Shown: positions 55,231 through 64,000, counted from the first letter of the stretch. The stretch: 64,000 nucleotides of DNA from Hufsiella ginkgonis (GCF_009834915.1 NZ_WVHS01000003.1:372001-436000), one strand, 5' to 3'. Numbers and translations are program-made. Notes: generated from the letters alone by a model not told the origin.

Positions 55231-57003
55231 CTATCTCTCTTCCGCCATTGCGGCTACTGCCTGTAAAAACCATGCAGCATGCGGGATCCATTGTTCCGTC
55301 CAGCGCCATTCGTTGCCGTTCGCGCTGATTTTAAAATCGATACCGCTGCCGTCGGCGTTGCCGTCTTTGCCTGTTATGCCGTTGGATATGCCTCCTTTTC
55401 CCGACCCATGTCCGTAATTGGACGACATATACGGCACGTTATTTTTCCCGAACTGGTAAAGGAAACACATCGAGTAGGGGTTACGGCCGAGGATCCACGA
55501 TAACTGGTTTGCCGCGAATTCCGCCAGTTCGGGTTTTACCCCCCATCCGCCTTTGGCGGGATACACCAGCCGGCCGCCTATGATAGCCGCCGCCGCGAGG
55601 GAGCCAAGTCGTGCATTTTCACCCTGCCACCACCAGCCGGTCTCGTTTTCGTGGGGGATAAAAAAGCCGTTTTGGATATTACCCTTGTAGCGGAACGTTT
55701 GCCGGGCGTAGCCGAAGGGATTGTTGGTTTCGGAGGTCACGCGGAGGTTATAATCGAGCGCTGCTTTAATGGTCGCCAGTGCCGGGGCGGTATATGCCGG
55801 GTCGGTCTCTTTGGTTAAATAGCGCGAAAGTGCGACCACCGGCAGCCCGGCGTCAGAAGCATGCCAAAATGGGCGGTTGCCATCATCGGCGATAAAGTAT
55901 CCCTGGGGACTTAATCTTTTTTCGAGGTTCGCCGCACGTTTACGGGCCTCCGTCCGGTAACGCGGATCATTGGTAGCGATCCATAGTTCGGTAGCGCCAA
56001 GGAGCGCGCAATAATCATCGATAATATTTTCTTTCCCGTCATCCGTGTAGCGGGTGTTATTAATCAGCAGGTGATCGAACGCCTTTTTTGCGGCTTCGAG
56101 ATACGCTGCGGAGGTAAAATCTCCGTCTTTTCCAAGCATTGAGATCCGGGCAAGGGCGGCAATCGCCAGTCCCCCGCCTTCGCGGAAAGCGCTCTGGTAT
56201 TCGTTGGTAGTTATGCTGTTGGCCTTTAAGCCGACCACGCGGCGTGCAGAAGGATCTTTTTTAAAGTAACTGAAAATGATCATGCGGAAGTATCCGCTGT
56301 CTGACAGGGCGCGCATCATATAGTCGGCTCCCCAGATCGCCTCTTGCCGGAGCGAGTCCTTTACGGCGCCCGGAAGCAATCGCGGCAGGGCATCGTTGGC
56401 GCTCAGCATCGACCAAACAACGAGGGGTGTTTGTTGCGGCGACATAAAATTAGCGTACGCCAGGTGAGAAAAGTACTTACTCACATCGCCCGATGCGTCG
56501 CACCAGCCGCCGCGCATGTCGGCTGTTTCATTGCTGCCGTATAGCAATACTTTCGCATCCGCGGAAAGTTCTGCCGGCGTATCGGCACGCTGATGGGTGT
56601 AATAGGAAATAATGGCCGGGACGGTACGCACCGCGAGTGCATGAGCGGATATTTCAAAAGGTTCGGAACGGTATTCCTTGCCGCCTGAAGTGGTGCTGAC
56701 CACGTATTTGCCGGTTTTCGTAAATGCGGAAAAGTTAGCGCGGTAATAATACTTGCCAGGCGCCCAATCGCCGATGGTGGTTGCCTGCTCGCAGGGCGCG
56801 GTAAGTACGGTTTTATTTCCGGTAAGGCTTATTAACGAGAACGTAGGTTTGGACGGCGCCGGCGAATCCAGGCGGATCACCGCCATTTTTGGTCCTGCGG
56901 CATCCAGTGCCACCTGGTTAACATAAATGGCGGGTTGCGCAGCACTAACCGCCGGCAGCAAAAGAAATAGGCCGGGAAGAATAACGGATCTAAACTTTTT
57001 CAT
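55231..57003 (-). CDS. GH9 family glycoside hydrolase, secreted
   Basis: This 590-residue protein has a signal peptide (VILPGLFLLLPAVSAA), a CelD_N Ig-like domain (about 22-115) and a GH9 barrel with GGWCDASGD and WWWQGENARLGSLAAAA. It has the same architecture as the GH9 at 46410-48233 but is clearly divergent from it. It is the first gene of the PTS-containing operon, and a GTAG-N7-GTAG element lies 67 bp upstream. A glucosaminidase role is inferred from context. Confidence 0.9.
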   Translation of the reverse strand: MKKFRSVILPGLFLLLPAVSAAQPAIYVNQVALDAAGPKMAVIRLDSPAPSKPTFSLISLTGNKTVLTAPCEQATTIGDWAPGKYYYRANFSAFTKTGKYVVSTTSGGKEYRSEPFEISAHALAVRTVPAIISYYTHQRADTPAELSADAKVLLYGSNETADMRGGWCDASGDVSKYFSHLAYANFMSPQQTPLVVWSMLSANDALPRLLPGAVKDSLRQEAIWGADYMMRALSDSGYFRMIIFSYFKKDPSARRVVGLKANSITTNEYQSAFREGGGLAIAALARISMLGKDGDFTSAAYLEAAKKAFDHLLINNTRYTDDGKENIIDDYCALLGATELWIATNDPRYRTEARKRAANLEKRLSPQGYFIADDGNRPFWHASDAGLPVVALSRYLTKETDPAYTAPALATIKAALDYNLRVTSETNNPFGYARQTFRYKGNIQNGFFIPHENETGWWWQGENARLGSLAAAAIIGGRLVYPAKGGWGVKPELAEFAANQLSWILGRNPYSMCFLYQFGKNNVPYMSSNYGHGSGKGGISNGITGKDGNADGSGIDFKISANGNEWRWTEQWIPHAAWFLQAVAAMAEER

Positions 57004-57069
57004 TCGTGATCGCTGGATCTAATAGTTCAAAAATGAGACTAATCTTATGTTTTCTACCATTTGTGCGCC

Positions 57070-57087
57070 CTACAACAACCCTACTAA
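57070..57087 (-). promoter_or_regulatory. GTAG-N7-GTAG element upstream of the GH9/PTS operon
   Basis: The minus strand reads GTAGGGTTGTTGTAG, almost the same as the site before the GH18 gene at 35274-35294 (15 of 19 aligned bases match). Two GTAG boxes lie 11 bp apart, one helical turn, as expected for a dimeric regulator. The site is 67 bp upstream of the GH9 ATG. Confidence 0.55.
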
Positions 57088-57137
57088 AACCATTTATATG
57101 CGTAAAAAATGGGGTTAGGAACTTAAAGGTCAAAAAA

Positions 57138-57166
57138 AACCGCCTCATGGATTCCATGAGGCGGTT
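57138..57166 (-). terminator. Strong terminator of the SusCD operon
   Basis: On the minus strand a 13-bp perfect stem (AACCGCCTCATGG / CCATGAGGCGGTT) with a 3-nt loop is followed by a T-run, 12 nt after the stop of the last lipoprotein gene. It separates the SusCD operon from the GH9/PTS operon. Confidence 0.92.
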
Positions 57167-57177
57167 CATTCTATCGA

Positions 57178-58485
57178 TTAAGGTTTAAGATATTTCATTT
57201 TAACCGAATTGATCTTCAGGTACTGGTTGGTAGTGCTGGTACCGATCAGCGTAGCTACAAAACCAAAAGTTACGGTTTGTTGGGAGGTGAGCGTAAAGTT
57301 GATCGTTTGCGTGGCGATCGTAGTGAAGCTCAGGTAAGCGGCATCGCCAGTGGCGGTCAGCGTCGACTTAGGGGTGGTCAAACTGGCCGAGCCGATATTC
57401 GGCAGATCTGTACCTATCACTGCTACAAAGTAACAGGCGCCCGGCGAAGCGACGGCCATATTTCCAACCACTGTTTCCATGGTATAGGATCCGGCAGGTA
57501 AGGTAGCTGTCTGGTAGATCTTACCATTGGTAATGGTTAAACCGGTGGTGGTGTTTTTACCGGCCTCCATCGACATCGTACCTGCAAGCGGCGTGCCTCT
57601 TTCTACCCAGGTACCATAGCCTGCGTTGGTTGGCGCTACACCCCAGTTATTCGCGGCTGCGTTGGATGTCCAGTCAGCGAGCTTACGCCATCTTACGGCT
57701 GTTCCCGCAGTGGTTACACTTACGCCGGCGTCGCTGGTAGGCGCCATTGGGATGGACGCATTTTTGATGTACGTAGCGGTAACGTTGGTTTTTGCGCTCA
57801 CTTCCCTGAAATCGGTATAAAAAGTATCGATCGAAGCCGTATCAGGCAGGTAAGCAGTGCGGTAGCGGAAGGTGCTGCCATATTTGTAGTTAGGCAGCAA
57901 AGTCTGCTCGGCGGCAGGAAGCACCTTCACGGTACCGGTTGCGTTCGAGGTAAGCGTGTAAGTTAACCGGGTGAATTGTGCGCCACCGGTTTTATCAAGA
58001 CCGCCCCAGTTGATGGTGGTGGTCCCGTTGTCGGCCAGCTCTACGTCGGCGGTCGGTTTGTTAATCAGCGATGCTGCGTAACGGTCGCCGTATACATTCG
58101 CGGTAGCGCGAACTACGATCGAAGCATTCTTTAACTTGTCGTAAGTGATCACTTCGAAGTTATACGTTCCTTCCTGCAGGTTTGGGATCAGCTGTTTAAG
58201 TGTATCGGTTTTAGTGGTTCTTACCACGGGTACTACCAGCGAATCTTTACGGCTGTTCCAATAGATCTTGCAGGTAGTAACTTTAGGATCTGAAATGAAC
58301 AGGCCTTTTACCAATACCCGGTTACGACCCGGCAGGATTTTAAGGGAGTCGACCCTCCCGGTATAAGATATTTCGCCGTCCTTAACATATTTTTTAAAAT
58401 CATCCATTTTGGTACAGGATGTGATTCCCGCCATCAGGATTACAAGCAGGAATACGAGGACTTTATTGTTAGCAATTAATTTCAT
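57178..58485 (-). CDS. DUF4998/DUF5013-type surface lipoprotein
   Basis: This 435-residue protein has a lipoprotein signal (VLVFLLVILMAGITSCTKMDDF). An N-terminal DUF4998-like Ig region (about 30-230) starts TGRVDSLKILPGRNRVLVKGLF, and a C-terminal beta-rich DUF5013-type region follows. Proteins of this kind follow SusD genes and are thought to bind or present the glycan at the surface. It ends the operon and is followed by the terminator. Confidence 0.82.
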   Translation of the reverse strand: MKLIANNKVLVFLLVILMAGITSCTKMDDFKKYVKDGEISYTGRVDSLKILPGRNRVLVKGLFISDPKVTTCKIYWNSRKDSLVVPVVRTTKTDTLKQLIPNLQEGTYNFEVITYDKLKNASIVVRATANVYGDRYAASLINKPTADVELADNGTTTINWGGLDKTGGAQFTRLTYTLTSNATGTVKVLPAAEQTLLPNYKYGSTFRYRTAYLPDTASIDTFYTDFREVSAKTNVTATYIKNASIPMAPTSDAGVSVTTAGTAVRWRKLADWTSNAAANNWGVAPTNAGYGTWVERGTPLAGTMSMEAGKNTTTGLTITNGKIYQTATLPAGSYTMETVVGNMAVASPGACYFVAVIGTDLPNIGSASLTTPKSTLTATGDAAYLSFTTIATQTINFTLTSQQTVTFGFVATLIGTSTTNQYLKINSVKMKYLKP

Positions 58486-58506
58486 GATTTCGGATTTAAT
58501 GATTGA

Positions 58507-59733
58507 CTACTTAGGGTTACCGTATACCTGTACTTCTGTGATCATCAGGAATTGGGTGCCCATCCAGTTGTTGATGCATTTGATCCTCAGGTACCTGAGT
58601 TTCGGCACGTCTATGCGGAACTTCCAGCTGAAGCCGGCAGCGGCGATGTCGCGGTCTTCCTGTGTAAGCTCGCCATAAGTGGCAATGCCAGAAGGCTTTA
58701 CCGACGTATAAGTGCCCAGTTTGTACCAGCTGTCATAAGAGCCGTCGGGATTCGGGTTGGCAGATCCCCAGATCTCGAAGTTCTTCATGTTGCCACGATA
58801 GAACCAGGTTTTTAAGCCGTTGATCGTTTCGGGGTAATCCCAGATCACGATGCGGCTCAGCTGCGCTAGCTGACCCACGTCGAAGGTGATAGAATGCGGG
58901 CCCGCGTCGGTAATGGTTGGCGGCGTGTATGCGCAGCTTGGAAAAACCACGGTTTCACCATCCCACATAGTGGAGATCCCGGTAGGAGAGGTGCCTGCGT
59001 TCGAATACGTTGCACGCTGGTCGCCTGGCCAGATCACCGGGTTCATGGTTTTGTAAAGCGTTTTGGAGAGCTTCATTTCGAATAACGGCTTCACGGTTGT
59101 GAAAACGGTATCGGTGGTGTTCAGGAAACGGTCGCGCACCACCACTGCAATGGTGATTGGAACAGTATCCAGTCCGCGGATATCGCGGCTGATCGTTTCC
59201 GCAGAGGTATAAATGCCGTCAAACTGCACATAACCTTTGTAGCCATCCTTTTTCATAGGGATGATGGCGATGTTTGATTTGGTCGGGTTTACCGCAGAAA
59301 TGTTGATGCCGGCGAAATCGGCGATTACTTTAATAGAGCGTTTTACCCCCTGGATAGCATTCTCGAGCGGTTTAACCTTCACGATCACAGGTACGGAGGC
59401 TACCTCGCTCTTATTTACGGCGTAGATCTTTACTTCGTGCTCGTTGGTATCTCCGAACCCGTCGACCACCAGCGTATTGGTGTAGAAGGAGGCTTTCACT
59501 TCCCTTTCGGCGCCGGTTACCAGGGTGTATACCGCTTTTACGTAAGAGACGTCCTGGTCGGCAGGCAATTTATAGGTTAATGTCGCCTGGCCCGATTGAT
59601 TAAGCACGGTTACCGAGGTCACCGGTGCCGGCGGCGTATCGTTTGACGACAGCGGACCCAATATTTCCTTATTGCATCCCATGAATACGATGACAGGCAC
59701 CGCTAATGTTAATATGAATTTTAATGCTTTCAT
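58507..59733 (-). CDS. DUF4959/DUF5126/DUF5000 surface lipoprotein
   Basis: From the ATG at 59733 this 408-residue protein has a lipoprotein signal (LTLAVPVIVFMGCNKEI) and an N-terminal DUF4959 domain (about 20-125). A central DUF5126 follows, then a C-terminal DUF5000 discoidin-like domain (about 265-408: IVIWDYPETINGLKTWFYRGNMKNFEIWGS). It lies between the SusD and DUF4998 genes and is a likely surface glycan-binding protein. Confidence 0.84.
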   Translation of the reverse strand: MKALKFILTLAVPVIVFMGCNKEILGPLSSNDTPPAPVTSVTVLNQSGQATLTYKLPADQDVSYVKAVYTLVTGAEREVKASFYTNTLVVDGFGDTNEHEVKIYAVNKSEVASVPVIVKVKPLENAIQGVKRSIKVIADFAGINISAVNPTKSNIAIIPMKKDGYKGYVQFDGIYTSAETISRDIRGLDTVPITIAVVVRDRFLNTTDTVFTTVKPLFEMKLSKTLYKTMNPVIWPGDQRATYSNAGTSPTGISTMWDGETVVFPSCAYTPPTITDAGPHSITFDVGQLAQLSRIVIWDYPETINGLKTWFYRGNMKNFEIWGSANPNPDGSYDSWYKLGTYTSVKPSGIATYGELTQEDRDIAAAGFSWKFRIDVPKLRYLRIKCINNWMGTQFLMITEVQVYGNPK

Positions 59734-59750
59734 GTTCTTTGGTTTATAAA

Positions 59751-61667
59751 CTACCATCCGGGGTTTTGAACTAAGTTCGTGTTAACGGTGAAGTTGCTTG
59801 TCGCGATCGGCCACAGGTAATCTCTCGGCGCCACAAATGTTTGTGCGAAAATGAGCCTTGGCTGGTAATAACCGGCTGCGGTCGACTGGCTGATAGACCA
59901 TCCCGTGATGGGCGCATTCATCGCCGTTACCGCGTCTTTCCACCTGCGAAGGTCCCAGAAACGGCTGCCTTCAAAGGCAAGTTCGATGCTTCTCTCCTGT
60001 TTAATGATAGCCCTTAATCCGTCTTTGGTAGTGTACTTGGCCGGATTATTCGAGAAATTGGCCCACGATTCTTTTACGCCCAGAAGACTTGCACGTGTCC
60101 TGATCTTGTCGAGGTAAACGAAGATATCGGCTTCGTCCGGACCTTTGGCCTCATTAAGCGCCTCCGCGTATAACAGGTAAAGGTCTGCCAGCCTGATCTC
60201 GGGCCATTCGTAAGTTCTCACGGTATTGGCGCTGGCCGAGTTGGTGAGGTTCCATTCAACCAGCTTTTTAATAAAGTAACCGGTTTCATTGTAGTACCCT
60301 TCGGCGCCTGAATTGCCTGGCTGTGTGTATTTAGCCTGCATGTAGAAAGTACTTTCGTCTGTACCGCTGATGCCAGGGTTATTGGCGATCATGTACCATA
60401 CGCCGCCGTCGAAACCAAGATCGGCGTAAAAACGCGGCTCACGGTCGTAGTTGATGCGCGCGGTCTGGTAACCGTTGGAGACGTAAAAGCGTTCCTCCCT
60501 GACTGCGGTACGCAGCTGGTTCTTGTTCGAAAAATCGAGCGTTTTGTCTTCGTTGATCGGCACGCCGTTCTTCGAGTAGAACATGTCTGTGATCTTTAAC
60601 GGAACGGATAGCTGTGAGTTAGAGTTGTTTACGTTAAACGCAGTAGTTAAGCAACCCATCGCTACGCGCTGCAGGTTGTTGGCGTTGCTGCCTGAAAGCC
60701 CCCAAACTTTTTCCGCATTCCACCTTTCGGTGATGGCGTTACGAATGCTCATCTGGCGATCGGTCGTGTCTGATAAGTTTGAAGCAGGTACAAACGTGTA
60801 GAGCTTATGACCAGACAGCTCGCTTGCATCGATGGCCGCTTTGGCCGCATCGGCCGCTTTTTGCCACTTCGATACCTGGAAGGTGGTGTTGATAAGCTGC
60901 GTGCCGTCTTTATCTTTAAAGTTGGCGTAATCCGGGTTACCGTTAAATAAAGGGCTTGCGGCAAGCACCAGCAGTTTGGCTTTTATAGCCATTGCGATCG
61001 GCCTGGTGATCCGGCCCATCTCGGTCGCTCTTTCGCCGATCAACGGCGGAAGATCCGGTGTGGCTTCATCCAGCAGCTTTGCGATATAGTCTACGCAAGT
61101 GTCGAAAGGCATTCTTTTTACCTTCATGTCCTCGGTATCGGCAAAGATATCCAGGTTGGTATCAATGATCGGGATTGGGCCATAAGCTCTCAGCAGCTGG
61201 AAGTTGTAAAAGGCTTTCAGGAACTTCACCTCTGCGATCCAACGGGTGCGCAGGTCTGCGGGCAGGTCGAGCACCTTGTTCTTGTCACTGATGTTTTCCA
61301 GGAAAATGTTGCACTGCCTGATCGCCTGGAAGCGGCCGTTCCAGATATTTACGATCGGGCTGCCGGCATTCTGGCTTCCGCGGGCAATATCCCACGACAT
61401 GTTGAAGTTCTCCAGTATACCACGTCTTGAAGGCGGGATCCAGATCTCGTCGGCGCCCAGGAAAGCTACGTTACTTACCGGGTCGGCATCGTTAGGAAGG
61501 TATGAGTAGCAGGTGAACAGGTATTTTTCCGCTTCGGTCCGGCTGGTAAAAGCATTGTCGATGGTCGGAATATTGTCTGGCACGATGTCCAGGTAATTCT
61601 TACACGAAGTAGTTACCGAAAGTAAGGCGACGGTAAGGGCTACTAACGTTTTTGTTATCTTTTTCAT
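59751..61667 (-). CDS. susD: SusD/RagB family nutrient-binding lipoprotein
   Basis: From the ATG at 61667 (61679 is also possible) this 638-residue lipoprotein has a signal ending VTTSCKNYLDIVPDN and the all-helical TPR-like SusD fold. C-terminal family motifs include WPEIRLADLYLLYAEALNEAKGPD and EERSIELAFEGSRFWDLRRWK-like sequence. It forms the lid of the SusC channel and binds oligosaccharides at the surface. Chitin or chitosan specificity is inferred from the neighbours. It is 19 nt downstream of susC. Confidence 0.94.
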   Translation of the reverse strand: MKKITKTLVALTVALLSVTTSCKNYLDIVPDNIPTIDNAFTSRTEAEKYLFTCYSYLPNDADPVSNVAFLGADEIWIPPSRRGILENFNMSWDIARGSQNAGSPIVNIWNGRFQAIRQCNIFLENISDKNKVLDLPADLRTRWIAEVKFLKAFYNFQLLRAYGPIPIIDTNLDIFADTEDMKVKRMPFDTCVDYIAKLLDEATPDLPPLIGERATEMGRITRPIAMAIKAKLLVLAASPLFNGNPDYANFKDKDGTQLINTTFQVSKWQKAADAAKAAIDASELSGHKLYTFVPASNLSDTTDRQMSIRNAITERWNAEKVWGLSGSNANNLQRVAMGCLTTAFNVNNSNSQLSVPLKITDMFYSKNGVPINEDKTLDFSNKNQLRTAVREERFYVSNGYQTARINYDREPRFYADLGFDGGVWYMIANNPGISGTDESTFYMQAKYTQPGNSGAEGYYNETGYFIKKLVEWNLTNSASANTVRTYEWPEIRLADLYLLYAEALNEAKGPDEADIFVYLDKIRTRASLLGVKESWANFSNNPAKYTTKDGLRAIIKQERSIELAFEGSRFWDLRRWKDAVTAMNAPITGWSISQSTAAGYYQPRLIFAQTFVAPRDYLWPIATSNFTVNTNLVQNPGW

Positions 61668-61686
61668 TGTCTTAATCATCAATTAG

Positions 61687-64000
61687 TTAGAGTCCTACGT
61701 TTACGCCAAAGTTGTACACCCGCTGCAGCGGGTAGTCGAGCCCGTTGCCACGGACTTCGGGGTCCCATAGCTTGAATTTGGTAACCACGAACAGGTTCCT
61801 TGCACTTACGTACAGGCGAATGTTTTTCATATGCAGCTTGTCTCTCCACTGCTGTTTGGGAGTGAAACCGACCTCCACCTGCTGAAGTCTCAGGAATGAG
61901 CCTTCGCGCATCCACCAGCTAGACCGTACCGCGTTATTTGGGGTATTGATGCTATTCAGGCGCGGCCAGAAAGCGTAGGCGTTGCGGTTGTCTTCAGACC
62001 AGTGGTCTTCCGCGATTGCTTGCAGCAGGCCGTTCTGGTAGCCACCGATCTGTACGAACGGCGCGATACCGCTTTCGCTGAGGCTGCTGCCGTTAAATGC
62101 GCCCGAGTTTACGAAGAACGCAAAACGTGCGTTTCCATTCACCTGTGCGCTCAAATCGAAGCTTTTGTGGCTGGCGGAGAATCCGAAGCCGTAGGTGATC
62201 TCCGGGGTGCTGGGCAGACCCATGAAAACACGGTCGTTTGTGTTGATCACGCCGTCGTTGTTTACGTCGCGGTATTTGATATCGCCGCCTCTTACACGTA
62301 CGCCGCCGGCAATGGCCGCCTGGCTGGGGGAGTTGTCTACCTCTATGTCATCGGTAAAGAGGCGTTCCGCGATGTAACCCATCGATTCGCCGGCCGAGTG
62401 GCCTACCCGGTAAAGGTGTGCAAGACTGGCGGGGTACGACGGCTCATCGTAAGTAACGATCTTATTGGTGGCGTAAGTAAATGTTCCGCGGATCTGTACC
62501 CAGGATTTATTGCCGAGGGATTTGCTGTAATCCGCCTGCATATCAATCCCTTTATTATCCTGTACGCCTACGTTCGCTACTGCGGCTGCCAGGAGACCCA
62601 TGGTGCTTGGCACCGCGCTGCGGTCCTGCAGGATGTTGGAAGTTCTCTTTTTATAAGCATCGATCGTTACGTTAAGTGCATTGTATAGAGAAAAGTCGAC
62701 ACCCAGGTTCAATTGTTTCGATTCTTCCCAGGTAATGCGGTCATTGGCGTAACGTAATACCTGGATCCCGGGACGGCTATAAAGCAGCGAAGGATCTTCA
62801 CCAAAAGAGTAGCTTGGGCCACCGGTCAGGTTTACGTTAGAGAGGTAGAAGAAGCGGTCGGTATCAGCGCCTATCGCGTCATTACCGTTCAGCCCGTAAG
62901 TCGCTCTCAGTTTCATTTTGCTGACAACGTTTGACATTGGCTCCCAGAAGTTTTCATTGGAGACTACGTAAGCCACGCCGATCGACGGGAAGAACCCGAA
63001 GCGGTGATTTTTAGCAAAACGCTCCGTACCGTTGTAACCGAAGTTGAACTCCGTCATGTAACGCTCGTCGTACCCGTAAGTGAAACGGCCGGAGATCCCC
63101 TGGTTCCTTTTCGGTAATGAAGCTTGTAAGCTTCCGGCGTTCCCATTCAGCGAGTTACGGAGGGTTGCGATGAGCATTCCCGAAATGGCGTGTTTCCCGG
63201 CGAATGTGCGGCCGTAGTTCATGGCGGTTTCGGTGTAAAGCGCAGAAGAAAGCTCTTTATCGCCTTCGGCGTAGTTCAGGTACTCGCTTCCGGTAGTACC
63301 GATAGAGCCCGCACCACCGGGGTTGAGTGCATTCAGCACAATGTCTGTTCCATCGGTGGAACCTGCGCTGTAATAGAAAGGAAAATAAGAACGGTTAATG
63401 TCGAACTCCGAATTCCTGCGTACATAGCCCATGAAACGGAATTTCAGGCCTTTGGTCAGCCCGTCTAAATCCTGGGTCAGCTCGATCTGTGGCTGTAAGT
63501 TCGATTTGTTCTGTTGGCGGTAACCCTGTACGAGGAACGCATATGGGTTGTTATATAAACCGCCGCCTACAGACGAGCCGGGTACGGTTTCTTTAACGGC
63601 ATTGCCAAACAGCGGGTGTTTGATGTTTGGCGCGTAAGATGCCGGGTACCTCATCGGGAACATTACCGGGTTAGCGAAGATCGCTGCCTGGAAGATCTCT
63701 TTTCCGCCTCCGAGCGGTCCGTTGTAGTCGTCGAACTGGCCATATACCCTGATGTCTGCGCGGGTCGATTTGGTTAGCTGGAGTGTTACGTTCGAACGGA
63801 TCGAGTAGTTAAGCAGCTTTACGTTGTTGTTAAAGTTGTTCAGCTGATCCACTTTATAGATCCCGTTATCTACGTTGAAGGTACCGCCGACATAGTATTT
63901 TGCTTTGTCGGCACCACCGGTTACGCTCATATTGTACCGTTGGTTAAGAGTTTTGTCCTTAATGATCTGGTCGATCCAATTATTGCTTGGGTACAGGTAA
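61687..64000 (-). CDS. susC: SusC/RagA TonB-linked outer membrane protein (partial)
   Basis: The frame is open to the right edge, so the N-terminus (signal, carboxypeptidase-like domain, most of the plug) lies outside. The visible 771 codons start in NNWIDQIIKDKTLNQRYNMSVTGGADKAKYYVGGTF, a typical SusC plug-barrel junction, and end in the conserved LYVSARNLFVVTKF and WDPEVRGNGLDYPLQRVYNFGVNVGL. It imports oligosaccharides with SusD, powered by TonB. Confidence 0.95.
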   Translation of the reverse strand, partial: YLYPSNNWIDQIIKDKTLNQRYNMSVTGGADKAKYYVGGTFNVDNGIYKVDQLNNFNNNVKLLNYSIRSNVTLQLTKSTRADIRVYGQFDDYNGPLGGGKEIFQAAIFANPVMFPMRYPASYAPNIKHPLFGNAVKETVPGSSVGGGLYNNPYAFLVQGYRQQNKSNLQPQIELTQDLDGLTKGLKFRFMGYVRRNSEFDINRSYFPFYYSAGSTDGTDIVLNALNPGGAGSIGTTGSEYLNYAEGDKELSSALYTETAMNYGRTFAGKHAISGMLIATLRNSLNGNAGSLQASLPKRNQGISGRFTYGYDERYMTEFNFGYNGTERFAKNHRFGFFPSIGVAYVVSNENFWEPMSNVVSKMKLRATYGLNGNDAIGADTDRFFYLSNVNLTGGPSYSFGEDPSLLYSRPGIQVLRYANDRITWEESKQLNLGVDFSLYNALNVTIDAYKKRTSNILQDRSAVPSTMGLLAAAVANVGVQDNKGIDMQADYSKSLGNKSWVQIRGTFTYATNKIVTYDEPSYPASLAHLYRVGHSAGESMGYIAERLFTDDIEVDNSPSQAAIAGGVRVRGGDIKYRDVNNDGVINTNDRVFMGLPSTPEITYGFGFSASHKSFDLSAQVNGNARFAFFVNSGAFNGSSLSESGIAPFVQIGGYQNGLLQAIAEDHWSEDNRNAYAFWPRLNSINTPNNAVRSSWWMREGSFLRLQQVEVGFTPKQQWRDKLHMKNIRLYVSARNLFVVTKFKLWDPEVRGNGLDYPLQRVYNFGVNVGL

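Noticed and set aside
46410-57003. Cellulose utilisation as the role of the locus because of two GH9 genes
   Set aside because: GH18, GH20, NagB and HGSNAT-like neighbours all point to amino sugars, and no other cellulase family is present.
57004-57177. Riboswitch or small RNA between the two operons
   Set aside because: The only strong structure is the terminator of the SusCD operon; the rest is explained by the operator-like element and promoter DNA.

Overview
The window is a chromosomal segment of a Bacteroidota bacterium, most likely of the Chitinophagaceae/Sphingobacteriia type. This is inferred from the 286-residue primary sigma factor, the roughly 300-residue NusB, the DUF3276 (PUR-like) protein, a TAnnTTTG-type -7 element, SusC/SusD genes, a gliding/T9SS C-terminal domain protein and many DUF-type surface lipoproteins. 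No tRNA, rRNA, CRISPR array or insertion sequence was seen, and no gene-free stretch exceeds about 300 bases.

Region 1 (1-30.7 kb) is mostly housekeeping. It holds a TonB-dependent outer-membrane barrel protein cut by the window edge, DUF3276, an ABC exporter, a leucine-dehydrogenase-family protein with its catalytic lysine replaced by Gln, nusB/DUF1573/yajC, mutS2, PhzF, a three-gene ABC-ATPase/membrane-protein set, rpoD, a TetR/TolC/MFP/RND efflux operon, a DUF2975-like membrane protein, accC-ribE, a TPR protein, lspA, a YeiH-type transporter, a WYL regulator, a CHU_C adhesin-like protein, a stand-alone GHKL domain and a fatty-acid desaturase.

Region 2 (30.7-64 kb) is a large amino-sugar/chitin utilisation region. 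Reading leftward from the right edge, a SusC/SusD operon with two surface lipoproteins ends at a strong terminator (about 57.15 kb). Immediately downstream a tightly packed, often overlapping array of at least 14 genes runs from 57.0 to 38.3 kb: GH9, HGSNAT/NagX-like acyltransferase, GH18, GH20-ThuA fusion, ThuA, a second NagX-like acyltransferase, a second GH9, a small secreted protein, a copper amine oxidase, mannose-class PTS EIIA, EIIB and a fused EIIC-EIID, Enzyme I, HPr, NagB and a DUF4468 protein. A membrane-anchored beta-propeller/Y_Y_Y/LuxR regulator, another GH18, another ThuA protein, a decayed DUF2341/LamG gene and a CBM9 plus GHL10-type pair flank it.

Inferred pathway: SusCD and surface lipoproteins capture chitin or chitosan oligomers. 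Periplasmic GH18, GH20 and GH9 enzymes release GlcNAc or GlcN. A dedicated PTS with its own EI and HPr imports and phosphorylates the monosaccharide, and NagB converts glucosamine-6-P to fructose-6-P. No nagA (GlcNAc-6-P deacetylase) or sugar kinase is visible, so glucosamine is a plausible PTS substrate. A complete PTS embedded in a Bacteroidota chitin operon, translationally coupled to a copper amine oxidase, is the most unusual system here. A repeated GTAG-N7-GTAG element upstream of the first GH9 gene and of the GH18 gene beside the regulator suggests a common control. Several intergenic gaps carry arrays with a strict 7-bp period and different unit sequences.
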